Part shown: positions 34,775 to 46,415 of the stretch, in pieces | Numbering within the stretch: position 1 is the first letter of the stretch | Layout: every line of letters begins with the position of its first letter | Assembly: GCF_020379485.1 (NCBI RefSeq) | Contig: NC_063439.1 | Location: 15,939,188 to 16,003,187 of the forward strand | Reading direction: 5' to 3' | Length of the DNA stretch: 64,000 nt | Origin: Brassica napus | Taxonomy: Eukaryota > Streptophyta > Magnoliopsida > Brassicales > Brassicaceae | Translations under genes and position numbers: made by a program | Notes under the pieces: model-generated | What the model was told of the DNA's origin: nothing | Seen by the model: only the letters and a program-made list of their open reading frames with translations | The model's database searches: none

Positions 34775-35998
34775 TGTTAGGAGTTTTCAAGGCTCCTAAG
34801 ACAAATGTTGTAGTATAAAAGATTGTCGAACCAGTTCTGAGGGATATCAAAGCACTGAGAATGCAAGTACTCACTTAATCTAAGTGCAACCAATGATTTA
34901 GATGGGTTTTAAGCTATGACTAAAACTAGAAAGCAATAACAGAATGATACTTTCTTGACTAAGGGAAAAGAGAACTCATGGGCATAGGGATTAGACCTTG
35001 GGTGATCAAGTATCGAACTAAGGATGGCAAATGATCAATCAAACTATCAACCTTAAGCCTAGACACAATTCTAAGCAAGCTCTATGTCTAGATGAATGCT
35101 CATTTGCTAACATATCTCAAACATCTAATGTCTTTGGTTGAATAATATGAAAGCAATCATTACTAACAAGTCTATTAGCTATCTTAGCACATTTAACAAC
35201 AAATGTCTTTGGCAAAGTATACTAAAAGCCTAGGAGAGTTATCTCAGGCATTTCATCAAACACCTTTTGGGTGCGAAATGCCTATTGATCAACTTTTGAG
35301 TGGCCAACTCAGAAGATGCATTATGAATACTCTACTAGCAAGGAAAAAGAATGATCTACACTAAAACATCCTAGAACTAACCTAATCACCCTTAATCTCC
35401 CTAACCCATGAATTCAAAAGGTGATTACTCACTAATCTCCATGATTCCTCTTAAACCCATATTGGATTTTAGATTAACCATGTAGAGAAATAGATAAGAA
35501 ATCAACAAGAACACAAGATGAAAGCAATGAAATCTGAATCAAAAGAGGTTTTTTACTAGTTCTTCTCTAGAAAAGAGATTATCTTGCCTCCAATGGCTTA
35601 CAAAAGTACTTAATTTAGGTTTAGAAAGTGTAAAACATCAAAACAAATGACCAAAAGGCCCCTAAAATAACATAAAAATCGTCCAAGCAAAACACGCGGA
35701 GTGACCTAGCATAGTCGCTCCAGGAGGTCGCTCCCGACGCGTTTTTTCGTGTCTCGCCGCGTCAAAACGCGAGTGCCTTGAGCTGGTCGCTCTGGCTGGT
35801 CGCTCTGGCTGGGAGTGGCTTGAGGTAGTCGCTCTGGACTGGTCGCTCTGGCTGGGAGCGACCTCGGTAGGTCGCTCTAAGAGGTCGCTCCAGGATGCTC
35901 GAACAGGGTGGATATGCCTCTAGTAAATTGGTCATAACTCCTTCATTACATCTTCAAATGACTTGAAACCACTTCCATTAGAAAGCTAACTCAATTTT
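34775..35998 (-). repeat. LTR B, truncated
   Basis: Starts TGTTAGGAGTTTTCAAGG like the others but stops at about 35998. The sequence then jumps into gag (equivalent to 33028 in copy 1), so the outer ~235 bp of the LTR and the 3' internal region are deleted. Its hairpin minisatellite is the longest of the three. Confidence 0.85.
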
Positions 35999-37620
35999 CT
36001 ATGTCACCATCTTGTATTGTTTTCTTCTCTTCTCCAACCTTTCTTTTACCTTTAGCTTCCATAATCTTCTCCAAAATCTCATCATTGGTCTTCTCATCAA
36101 CAATTACCACATCATCATCTAAGTTGATGACCACCTCCTCACCTAGTTTCTCAGCATCCTTGGTGAGGGTTCTAGGAGGTACCTGCTTACCACTCCTAAG
36201 GGTGATAGCTTTGGCCTCCTTGGAGTTTTGGTCAGATTTTCCAGGTAGAGATCCTTGCTGGCGATTCTGGTGAGTGTTCATGGAAGCAAACTGATTCTCT
36301 AAATTCTTGACTGTAGAAGCAAGGTGTGAGAATTTGTTGTTGAGCTCATTGTAGCTCCCATCAATCTTGGAATGAAGGTTCTTCAACTCATAACCAACAT
36401 GCTTCTCACTTCTAGTCTGAGACTCCAAGATTTGTTTCAGTAAGGTATCAGTGCTGCTCTCTTGAGGAGCAGAGGAACCAGACGAGGGGTTTTGCTGAGG
36501 CTGATAGCTGCCTTGTTGGTTGTTTCTTGGCGGATAACCACTCTGTTGGTTGTTTGGATAGGATTTCTGTTGGTAGTTGTTGTACTGAAAGTTGGGCTCC
36601 TTTTTGTACCAGCTACCATTGTTGTTAATGAAACACAACTCCTCTTGACCTTCCAAACCCTCAACCTCATTGACAGCAAGTGGATCTTCCTTCTTGGAGT
36701 TACCAATAAACTTCAGCTGCTCTTGGGTGGCTTTTTCAGCAATGAGTTTCGATCTTGTCTTCCAAAGCTTTGATCTCTTTCCTCGTCTGCTTATCATCTG
36801 TTCTACTGCCTCCGTCGTGGTCTCCACTGTAGACTGCATCACTCTTTACCATGTTGTCAACCAGCTCTTCTGCATCCTCCTCAGTTCTCCCCAAGAAGAA
36901 CCCATTGCTAGCTGTATCCAGTCTGGCTCTGTACTTAGGAAGAGCACCACGGTAGAATGTGCTCAGCAAGCTCTCCTTAGAGAAACCATGGTGTGGGCAT
37001 TGAGCTTGGTAGCCCTTGAATCTCTCCCAGGCTTCACTGAAACCTTCCAAGTTCTTCTGTTGAAAGCTGGAAATCTCGTTTCTCAGCTTAGCAGTTCTTG
37101 AAGTAGAGAAGAACTTCTCCAAGAATGCTTTCTTGCAGTCATCCCAAGTGGTGATGGAATCACTGGGTAGAGACTTCTCCCACTGACGTGCCTTATCCCC
37201 CAAAGAGAAAGGGAATAGCTTGAGCTTTAAGGCATCTTCGGACACACCATTGGTTTTTGACAACCCACAGTAGTTGTCGAACCTGTCCAAGTGATCAAAT
37301 GGATCCTCTAGAGCCAAGCCATGATACTTGTTGTTCTCGATCACGTTGAGGAGTCCTGATTTGATCTCAAAGTTGTTGGCTGCCACAGCGGGTGGTCGGA
37401 TTCCCAATCGATGACCATGAATGTTGGGGCGGTCGTAAGTACCAATGGGTCGAGCTGCTCGCTGTTGGTTTTGAGGTATGTCTCCCATATCAGTATCCAA
37501 TCTCTGCAAGTGAGCCTGTTGCTCTTCTTCTCTTCTCTTTCTAGCACACTCTCTCTCTAAAGCTCTGATGTCTGCAGCTCTTGGAACTAGGTTTGATGGA
37601 CCCCTGCTCCTCAAGTTCAT
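35999..37620 (-). pseudogene. Retrotransposon Gag, copy 2 (3' truncated)
   Basis: Same protein as copy 1, starting near 37620. The N-terminal 2/3 is open without the 34277-type lesion, but a two-base loss near 36745-36750 (GAGTTTCG against GAGTAGGTCG) shifts the frame in the middle, and the protease part is deleted at the LTR B junction. Its lesions are not those of copy 1, so the two decayed independently. Confidence 0.85.
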
Positions 37621-37752
37621 ACACCTGTATATTAAAGGGAGATGAAGAAAGAGAATCAGTAACAAAAGAAAATAAAAATGACTTAGTCTCAAGCAAGTGA
37701 CTAAATCTCAATGTTTAAATCTACTCAGAATTTGGCAACGGCGCCAATTTGA

Positions 37753-39173
37753 TGTTAGGAGTTTTCAAGGCTCCTAAGACAAATGTTGTAGTATAAAAGA
37801 TTGTCGAACCAGTTCTGAGGGATATCAAAGCACTGAGAATGCAAGTACTCACTTAATCTAAGTGCAACCAATGATTTAGATGGGTTTTAAGCTATGACTA
37901 AAACTAGAAAGCAATAACAGAATGATACTTTCTTGACTAAGGGAAAAGAGAACTCATGGGCATAGGGATTAGACCTTGGGTGATCAAGTATCGAACTAAG
38001 GATGGCAAATGATCAATCAAACTATCAACCTTAAGCCTAGACACAATTCTAAGCAAGCTCTATATCTAGATGAATGCTCATTTGCTAACATATCTCAAAC
38101 ATCAAATGTCTTTGGTTGAATAATATGAAAGCAATCATTACTAACAAGTCTATTAGCTATCTTAGCACCTTTAACAACAAATGTCTTTGGCAAAGTGTAC
38201 TAAAAGCCTAGGAGAGTTATCTCAGGCATTTCATCAAACACCTTTTGGGTGCGAAATGCCTATTGATCAACTTTTGAGTGGTCAACTCAGAAGATGCATT
38301 ATGAATACTCTACTAGCAAGGAAAAAGAATGATCTACACTAAAACATCCTAGAACTAACCTAATCACCCTTAATCTCCCTAACCCATGAATTCAAAAGGT
38401 GATTACTCACTAATCTCCATGATTCCTCTTAAACCCATATTGGATTTTAGATTAACCATGTAGAGAAATAGATAAGAAATCAACAAGAACACAAGATGAA
38501 AGCAATGAAATCTGAATCAAAAGAGGTTTTTTACTAGTTCTTCTCTAGAAAAGAGATTATCTTGCCTCCAATGGCTTACAAGAGTACTTAATTTAGGTTT
38601 AGAAAGTGTAAAACATCAAAACAAATGACCAAAAGGCCCCTAAAATAACATAAAAATCGTCCAAGCAAAACACGCGGAGTGACCTAGCATAGTCGCTCCA
38701 AGAGGTCGCTCCCGACGCGTTTTTTCGTGTCTCGCCGCGTCAAAACGCGAGTGACTTGAGCTGGTCGCTCTGGCTGGGAGTAACTTGAGGTAGTCGCTCT
38801 GGACTGGTCGCTCTGGCTGGGAGCGACCTCGGTAGGTCGCTCTAAGAGGTCGCTCCAGGATGCTCGAACAGGGTGGATATGCCTCTAGTAAATTGGTCAT
38901 AACTTCTTCATTACATCTTCAAATGACTTGAAACCACTTCCATTAGAAAGCTAACTAAATTTGCTGTGTCTCTAAAGGCTCCATCCATCTTCATCTTTCA
39001 CCCCCTTTTGGATCACAATGCTCCCAAACATCTCAAATCACTCCATGGCACACTCCAGCACCTAATAAGAACAATGAATGCAAAATGCAACCTAGACATG
39101 GCTAAATCATAATCTATATGATGAAAATGCTCATGGATGAATGGATAAAACAATGCAAATATGCAAGATATCA
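37753..39173 (-). repeat. LTR C of the gag-protease element
   Basis: 1421 bp, plus-strand TGTTAGG ... GATATCA. It lacks a ~33-bp piece present in LTR A near 30505-30530 but has extra copies of the GGTCGCTCTGGCTGGGAG minisatellite (about 38660-38860). It abuts LINE sequence exactly at 39174, so this is an outer boundary of the array. Confidence 0.88.
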
Positions 39174-41185
39174 CCCGTCGATATTCTATCTTCTCTTTGC
39201 AGATAATAGTTTTTTTTTCTACAAGACAAATAAAGAGGAATGCCAAACTATTTTGGAGATATTGAAAGAGTATGAAACAGTGTCGGGTCAGAAAATAAAA
39301 GAATCATCTATTCAATTTTGTCACAAGATTGAGGAACCTATTCGGCATGAGCTCCATGATATACTAGGAATCCAAAATATTTTTGGAATGTGATCATATT
39401 TGGGAATTCCAGAAAGTTTGAGTGGTTCAAAGACACAAGTATTTGGTTTCATTTAGGAAAGACTAAAAAATAGAATCAATGGATGGACCTTCAAATTTTT
39501 CAATAAGGGAGGTAAGGAGGTGATTATAAAATCACTAGTTACTGCATTAACGAACCATGTAATGTCCTGTTTTCGAATACCAAAGTCATCAACAGAGAAA
39601 TTGATGAGCGTTGTGGCTCAATTCTGGTGGAGCTCAGGGGAAAATACAAGAGGCATGCATTTGTAATCATGAGAAAAATTGTGCCAACATAAGGATGACA
39701 GAGGCTGGGATTCAAAGATCTTACAAATTTCAATAAGTTATGCTCGGAAAACAATTCTGGTGATTAATCGAGAAACCTCAATCTTTATTCTCACGTGTTT
39801 TTAAAGGACGATATTTAAAGAATGCATTACCCCTGGAACCGATCAGATTGTACTCACCATCATATGGATGGCGTAGTATAGTCTAAGCCATATATCTTGT
39901 TAGAAAATGACTAATCATAAGGATTGGATCATGATCATCTATTTCAGTTTGGAATGAGCCTTGGCTCCTAACCACTAGCCTGAGACCAGCAAACAGAAAC
40001 CAACATAATTCATTCCCGAAACTAACAGTGAATGCTCTCATCAATAAAAAATCAAGGACGTGGAATTCACAGGCAAATCGAGCTGTAAAAGATCCAGTTG
40101 ATGCTAAGATGATGGAAAACATACCATTGAGTAGAGTCCAGATGACCAATCAAGATGGATGGCACTTCACCAAAAATAGGAAATACACGGTCAAATCTGG
40201 TTATCAAGTGGAGAGAGTGTACCTAGACACATGACAGTTATTGCTTGTGTATATATGGTCCAAATGTCACTCCTTTAAAGGCCTTTTCTTGGAAAATACG
40301 GTGCTCACCTAAGATTAAGCATTTTTACGGCAATTAGTCTTAGGCTGTCTATCAATAAAGAAAAATCAGCGGACAAGAAGAATACAAGGAGATACACAAT
40401 GTACACGATGTGGACCGGAAGAGGAATCAACAAATCATGTATTTTTGAGTGTCTCCCAGCTATCCAAACATGGGCTCTTGCAAAGATTCCCTCGAATCCA
40501 TATTTATTTTCTTCGAAATTGTTTTTTACAAATATGGATTACTTGTACTAGAGGGTCACATATGCAGAGGATAATCATCATATTGCGAGAGTTTTATGGT
40601 ACATCTGGAAATGACGAAATAGTAAGTTTTAAGCAATATTGATATCGACCCTAGAGATACCCTTCAACCGGTGGAAACAGAAGCAACACTTTAGAATAAA
40701 GCACATGCAACAATAACACATGTGTCACTCATTTTAGGGAGCCGAAAACATTACCTCAAATACTGGGACGATGGTGTTTTACAGGTGGTTTATGGAAAGA
40801 GGGAGACTCTTACTCAAGACAAGGTTGGTATAACATTTATGAAGGTGTTGATAGGTTAATGGGGGAAAAAAATACGCGAGCAGTCTATCACACCTTCATT
40901 CGGAAATAGAAGCCCTCATCTGAATAATGTAATGGATGAGGAATCTACGTCAGTTTCACTTAACGTATGCAACAAATTGTTCTCAATTGGTGTTGATGAT
41001 GTCAGAACCAAAAGAATGATATGCTGTTGTAACAAATTCGGAAGATATTCACATGGTCAAAGAAAACTTTAATTACTCAAAGTTCATACATGTACACCGA
41101 ATGCAGAATACAAAGACGGACAGTCTGGCACGCATACGCAATGCTCGGAAACAACCGCTTTTTGTCGTTCACATGAATTAAGAGT
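39174..41185 (+). pseudogene. LINE 3' half: RT palm, zinc-binding and RNase H
   Basis: Starts mid-ORF with LLFADNSFFFYKTNKEECQ, where the catalytic pair expected as DD is DN. It continues through SYLGIPESLSGSK, FKFFNKGGKEVIIKSLVTAL and DGWHFTKNRKYTVKSGYQVE (zinc-binding RT domain, ~40155-40215) to an RNase H remnant (SEIEALI, NCSQL, HVHRMQN, SLARIRNA) ending about 41180. Many stops and shifts. The 5' half is missing, cut exactly by LTR C. No clear poly(A) tail. Confidence 0.85.
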
Positions 41186-42470
41186 TACCAGTTAGGTTCA
41201 GAGAGTTTTAGTTGAGTCTGTTTGTTTATGACATAAAAGTAAAATAACTAATACTAGATTTTAATCATAATAACTATTATTCAAAAAATTATTAATTTGT
41301 TAAACATTTAAATTTTATATATATATATATATATATAATTTTATAAAACATTTTTAAATATATATAACTAAACTTAAATTTAAATAAATTATTATAAATA
41401 AAAATTTAATTCATTTATATAACCCACATCATATTAATTTGATTTATATTTTAAAGCTTTAAATTATAATATGATTTGTTTTATATTTTTTCACGCTTAT
41501 TTTATTACAATAGAAATTAAGTATTTGTCATTCAACTCATCTCATAGTTAATAAATATTTATATGTTTATGAGATGATCCGCAAGAAACTGTTATTGTAA
41601 AGCATAACCTATAGTTTGATGTATCATATAATCAAATAATACCAATAACAACTAAAATTATTACTCTATTTTATCAAATTAAAATATATATAAAATAATG
41701 TTTAATATTCTAATTTAAATAAATAATATATATATATATATATATATTAAAATACAATTTTTATTTATTTTAAATATCTTACTTTAAAATTGTTTTAAAA
41801 AGTTGAAATATTGTTAGATTCTTGAATATGTGTAATTTGGTATATGTAATTATTTTAATTTTAAAATTTATAAAATATTTAATTTTATAGTTATGGGGAA
41901 ATTGCCCAATATGACCTACAACTTGATTTGAAATACAAAAGTATACCCCATATTCAATCAAATGTAAAAGTAACCCAAAACACTAGTAAAATTACAACGA
42001 GCTCCTTATGATGAAATAAAAAACTTGTATGCATTTTTACGAATATAAGCTCGTGAAGTATTCTGTGGTTTGTGAAGTCTTCCCCATGTAGTCTATATTA
42101 AAAATAATTTATAAATTTTATTAAAAACAATTTGGGGGGGGGGGGGGGGGGGGGGGGAATTGAATCATGCAATTATAATATTTCTAAATGATGTAAATAT
42201 ATATTTGCCAAAGATGTATTGTTTTCAACATAGATGAGTGAGTGTATATTCTAAGTCATGAATGTCTTTAGTTTAGAGTTTGATAACATATGTCGTAGTA
42301 TTAATTGTTTATATTTTAGGGTTATATTTTAGAATATTAGTTTTAAAAAAAAAATTCAGTTGGACATATATGTTTTTTAGTTTTGTATATATTAAACACT
42401 TTATAAGTTTATCATATGTTTAATGAAGTGTCTGTTGCTATTTACTTAGTTATTTGATTTTAGGGTTTAG
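41186..42470. other. AT-rich spacer with TA runs and a poly(G) tract
   Basis: No gene seen. Contains TA microsatellites near 41318-41336 and 41728-41748, and an isolated run of 24 G at 42134-42157. Confidence 0.6.
42134..42157 (+). repeat. Poly(G) tract, 24 residues
   Basis: Twenty-four consecutive G in otherwise AT-rich DNA. Such tracts are rare in plant genomes and can form G-quadruplex structures, or can mark a sequencing artefact. Confidence 0.85.
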
Positions 42471-43360
42471 AAGATTTCCTGCGAAGTCTTCACAGGCGAA
42501 TAAAAAATTAAGTGTTTAGAAGTCTTCTAATGCATTTTATACTAGAATACTTCCCAAAAAGTCTTCCGAGTCTAAAATATTTAACATAATTGATTTTTTT
42601 TGTGTCTTTACATAAAGAAAGTTTACACATTTTTTTTTCTTCTCATATGGCTGCAACAAAAATGTAATGTTTCTCACTTTAAAACTCTCCAACCTTTCTT
42701 TAATCTTTTTAAACTTGAAAACACCAAACTTTATATCAATTTCTCATTTTGTGTCTCATGTCTTTCTCACTAATTTATCTTGTTTTTGCAGGTTTCTCGT
42801 TACTTGGTTCTTATCTTCCACTGTGTTAAAGGTATATCTACACAATTTGGATATGTATTGTTGTGTATTTTATATATTAAATTCTAAGAAGTTATAGATC
42901 AACCTAATGTGATTTTTTTTTATTGAAGGACAAAAATATTTTGAAGTTTGTATCTGTTTTAAAACCATTTGAACTCTTTTGGATATGCATGCTTTTCAGA
43001 TCCGAGTCGGACTTCAGAAGACTTTACGAGCAAACTTCTCGGAAGACTTCACGAGCAAACTTCTCAGACGACATCATCATCCAGACTTCTCATAATACTT
43101 CTCGAAAGACTTTTAGAAAGTCTTCTAACGAATATTTATGCTAGAAGACTTTGGAAATCTTCTGAACCAAAATTATTTAAAAATTGGAATTTTTGCCTCC
43201 TTATATAATTTTTTTTTACACATTCTCTTTCTTCCTCTCAAATGGCTACAACAAAATTGTAATGTTTCTCACTCTAAAACTCTCCAAACTCTCTCAAATA
43301 TCTTTGAATTTGAAAACACCAAACTTTATATCAATTTCTCAATTTTTGTCTCATATCATT

Positions 43361-44692
43361 TGTTGGGGTCAAAATCGGTTATGACAAAATAAAAGTCAAA
43401 AACTTCCCGTGAAATGTCTTCTTTGTAAAAGAAAGATAAAATTCAAAATAATAGAGAAGTGGGAAAACCTACAATCAAGTTCGTAACAATTCCAAAAAGG
43501 ATTCACACGATAAGTCTTTGAGAAATGTTACTTAAGGCCTCAGACAACGGATCCCAAACAGCGAAACACCCATCGTCTAACTCGCCGAAGGGGTGAGTTG
43601 GACCGGATGCACCAACCAACTCGCCCGTTTGGCGAGTTGGATCGAGCAAGCCGTCCAACTCGCAGAATGGGCGAGTTCGACCGACGACGCCGTCCAACTT
43701 GCCGAACGGGCGAGTTGGATCGAGCAAGCCGTCCAACTCGCCGAACGGGCGAGTTGAACCAAACATGCAGTCAAACTCGCCCGTTCGGTGAGTTGGATCA
43801 ATCAGCCTGCCTTCGTCCGATCCTCGTAGCTTCCCCCTTCGGGATTGGATCGAACCAGCTCTTGTTTCATCTCGATCGGAGTCACCATTGGAACTTTACG
43901 ATTTAAAAACCGCAAGAACTCATTTTCTCGTATAACATTCGGATTGATCGTATAAAAAGGCTACAGTTAGCTGAACACCTCAAATTGCCTATGCTATACG
44001 AGGAATATGAATGTTCTTTGGAATCGACGTTGTTTCGAAAGCGCTCTTTTTTATAAAATCAAAAAAACGCCTAAGTCGAAAAACGGCCCGAAAGAGTCTA
44101 GAACGCGGCTAAGAGCCCACTTACGATTTTATACGAAATCAAAGCCCAATCGTTATGACGGTTTATCTTTTCTTACGCAGGAGAGTATAAATGTCAAGTT
44201 CAGAGGATAAATGTGAAATTTCCGAAGATAAATACAAAGATCGAAGAAAAATGGAATATTTTCGCGAAGTGATAAACTCGACCGAAGGCAGAAAGGGAAA
44301 GAGCAAACTGCCTCTAGAGGAGTATATAAGGATGTCGAGGTCGAAGATATAGAGGGACGCAATTTTTATACTTAGAGCAATTTAGGCAATTTTCCGTTTT
44401 TGTTATCGAACTGCGACTCAACTAGGTTTTCAGGTCTTAGGTGGTTAGAACTAGGATCTCGCCGACAGATCTTACGCCTGAGGCCTTACCTGTTGTAAAC
44501 GCTTATACGGAAATTTGGAATAAGATCTTCTTTGCTCTCTTTTCATTTGATCAATTTCATACTTAGTCTATTTTTCGTGTTCTGATTGCTTGGTGTGTGG
44601 TTTAGCAGATATCCGAGACCTCTGGAAAATTTAGAGTTTTTTTATCATTCTTAAATCAACGGAAATCGACAGTGCGAATTTCGGTTCTCACA
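43361..44692 (+). repeat. Solo LTR (gypsy-type family 2), plus orientation
   Basis: Begins TGTTGGGGTCAAAATCGG and ends TTTCGGTTCTCACA; 1332 bp. The flanks TCATT and TCTTT are a possible imperfect target duplication. The repeat unit it splits is otherwise continuous, so it is a solo LTR. A TATA box TATATAAG lies at 44323-44330. U3 contains six 39-bp hairpin units (43579-43812). Related LTRs lie at 46416 and 53148. Confidence 0.85.
43579..43812. repeat. Six-unit 39-bp palindromic array in U3
   Basis: The AACTCGCC-type start recurs at 43579, 43618, 43657, 43696, 43735 and 43774, exactly 39 bases apart. Each unit contains an inverted pair such as CAACTCGCC-GAAC-GGGCGAGTTG able to form a hairpin. 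Because 39 is a multiple of three, open frames on both strands cross it; these are not genes. Confidence 0.85.
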
Positions 44693-45239
44693 TCTTTCTC
44701 ACCAATTTAATTTCTTTAAGTAGGGTTTTTATTACATGGTTCTCATCTTCCACTCCTTTAAAGGTAAATCTATAAATGTTTGATATGAATTTTTGTGTGT
44801 GTTAGATTCTAAAAAGTTATTTTTGATATGTTAGATTCTAAAAAGTTATAGATTCAACTTAATGTGACTATTTTATCTATTATTTAAACATAAAAAAATT
44901 TATTTTTGAATGTGTTCTCTGTTTTGAATCCATTTTGAAAGTTTTTGGATATGCATATTTTTCAGATTTGAGTCGGGCTTCGAAAGACTTCTCGGAAGAC
45001 TTCACAAGCAGACTTCTACGAAGATTTCCCAGAGGATTTCTCGGAAGACTTGGTGGGAAGTCTTCTAATGCATTTTATGCTTGAAGACTTCCCAAGAATT
45101 CTCATGAACCAACAATATTTAACCTAATGTAATATTTCTCTCTCTAAAACTCTCCAACCTCTCTGTAATATCTTTGAACTTGAAAACACAAAACTTTATA
45201 TCAATTTCTCTTTTTTCTTTTCTTATGGCATTTTCACTT

Positions 45240-46415
45240 TTTTTGAACGATTAATGCATTTAAATCAAGAATTGTTTACATGGCGATAAAGAAATCCGAC
45301 AGTGTCCTCTTAGCGAGGCTATCAGCTGCAACATTGTCCTTGCGAGAGATATACGGAAAAAGAAAGGTGGAGAGATGACAAGTTAAGTTGTGGATGTCCT
45401 ATAGAATTCCAAAAAGTCCCTTGAGATGATCTCGTCCATTGATAACCTGAATTAGAACCTGGGCGTCATATCTGAGTTCGATGTTGTAGCCTTGCGATTT
45501 TGCTTGAAAGAGAGCCTCCCTGATAGCTAGCGCCTCTACAGTAAGTGGTGAACTCACCCACTCCTCTGTAGTACTTCCTTGTTGAAGCTGCTTCCCGGTG
45601 TTGTCGTAGAAGATCCATGCTAATCCTGCATTTTTTGTATCCTCCTTCCACGCTGCATCTGTGTTGATGAGGATAGTTGCAGTCGACTGCTGCTTTGGTG
45701 TTGTCTGTCGCACTATTGGTTGTGGGATCTCCTGCTGTGCCTTTTGCCATTTCATCAAAATTCATATTCTCAAAAATTCTTTGGTTCTTAGTTGACCAAA
45801 TTGTGCAAACAATCCAAGTGAACATAGATACAAGATGTACTCCAGTAGGAGGAAGGTTCGTGAGTTTGCGTGATGCTTCGAGTGCTGATGTAAAGATCGG
45901 ACTTGAAGAGATGGTGTGAGAATTTGAGATTGGTCACATTGTCCATACATTTTCCGCAAAAGGGCATGTTTCCATGATAGAAACATGTGATCCACTGATT
46001 CCCCCATTTCGTAGAAAACACATCCTGTGTTTGTAGTTATTCCTCTCATTTCAAAGTTGGATCCCAGAGGCAGCGCACCTCTAATGGCTTTCCAGAAAAA
46101 CACTCTGATTTTTGGTGGTAATGGTAAGGTCCATATATCTTTTATCCAGTTACAGCGGGCTTGGTTTGTTGTTGTCGGCTCTGCAGGGTAGGTGCTGTTT
46201 AAGGTTGTGTAATATCCTGACTTCGTTGAATAATCCCCGTTCGATGTTAAGGTCCAGCTGTATGTGTCAGATGCTCTGGTTGTACTTGGTTTGATGCACA
46301 ATATATCAGAAGCTTCGTGTGGCAGAATTTGTTGGATAAGTTCTTTGTTCCACTCCTTTGTTCCGGGGCAGAACATGTCTGCTACCTTGAGGTCCTTTGA
46401 AGAGAGTTCAGGTGG
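45240..46415 (-). pseudogene. LINE C-terminal fragment: zinc-binding RT and RNase H
   Basis: Minus-strand frames read YSWTLTSNGDYSTKSGYYT, PPKIRVFFWKAIRGALPLG, CVFYEMGESVDHMF (zinc-binding domain, residues C and H present), then after a frameshift near 45760-45790 the RNase H domain ILINTDAAWKEDTKNAGLAW, TVEALAIREAL and LRYDAQVLIQVI. The D-E-D catalytic residues look intact. The 5' part is cut by the LTR starting at 46416; the left end carries a short A-run in LINE sense. It belongs to a different LINE lineage from the fragments at 1 and 39174. Confidence 0.85.

Larger units (their letters stand above)
29253..39173 (-). mobile_element. Array of a gag-protease-only Ty3/gypsy retrotransposon (TR-GAG type)
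   Basis: Order left to right: leader stub with PBS (29253-29309), LTR A (29310-30717), internal 1 (30718-34774), truncated LTR B (34775-35998), internal 2 (35999-37752), LTR C (37753-39173). Three LTRs sharing two internal regions is what unequal LTR recombination gives. The coding part holds gag and aspartic protease only; no reverse transcriptase, RNase H or integrase is present anywhere, so mobility would need help from another element. Copies are nearly identical, hence recent. Transcription runs leftward. Confidence 0.88.
42470..45235. repeat. Tandem repeat of ~540-600 bp with GAAGACTT subrepeats, split by a solo LTR
   Basis: The marker GTAATGTTTCTCACT begins at about 42663, 43258 and, past the LTR, about 45129 (as GTAATATTTCTCTCT). 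Removing the 1.33-kb LTR gives periods near 597 and 535. Each unit has AAACTCTCCAA, CCAAACTTTATATCAATTTCTC, a GGATATGCAT-TTTTCAGAT block and a cluster of GAAGACTT / AAGTCTTC inverted words (e.g. 43000-43160, 44985-45080). No protein is encoded. Family unknown to me. Confidence 0.75.

Noticed and set aside
36670..37101. 143-codon plus-strand frame
   Set aside because: Shadow of the Gag coding strand; composition follows the antisense of Gag.
43579..43812. CRISPR-like regular palindromic repeats
   Set aside because: Plant LTR context, no unique spacers (repeat and linker are both repeated), no cas genes.
43503..43906. Several open frames on both strands with repeated ARSASWTACSIQL-like peptides
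   Set aside because: They arise because the 39-bp palindromic array is a multiple of three; they lie in an LTR U3 and have no domain.
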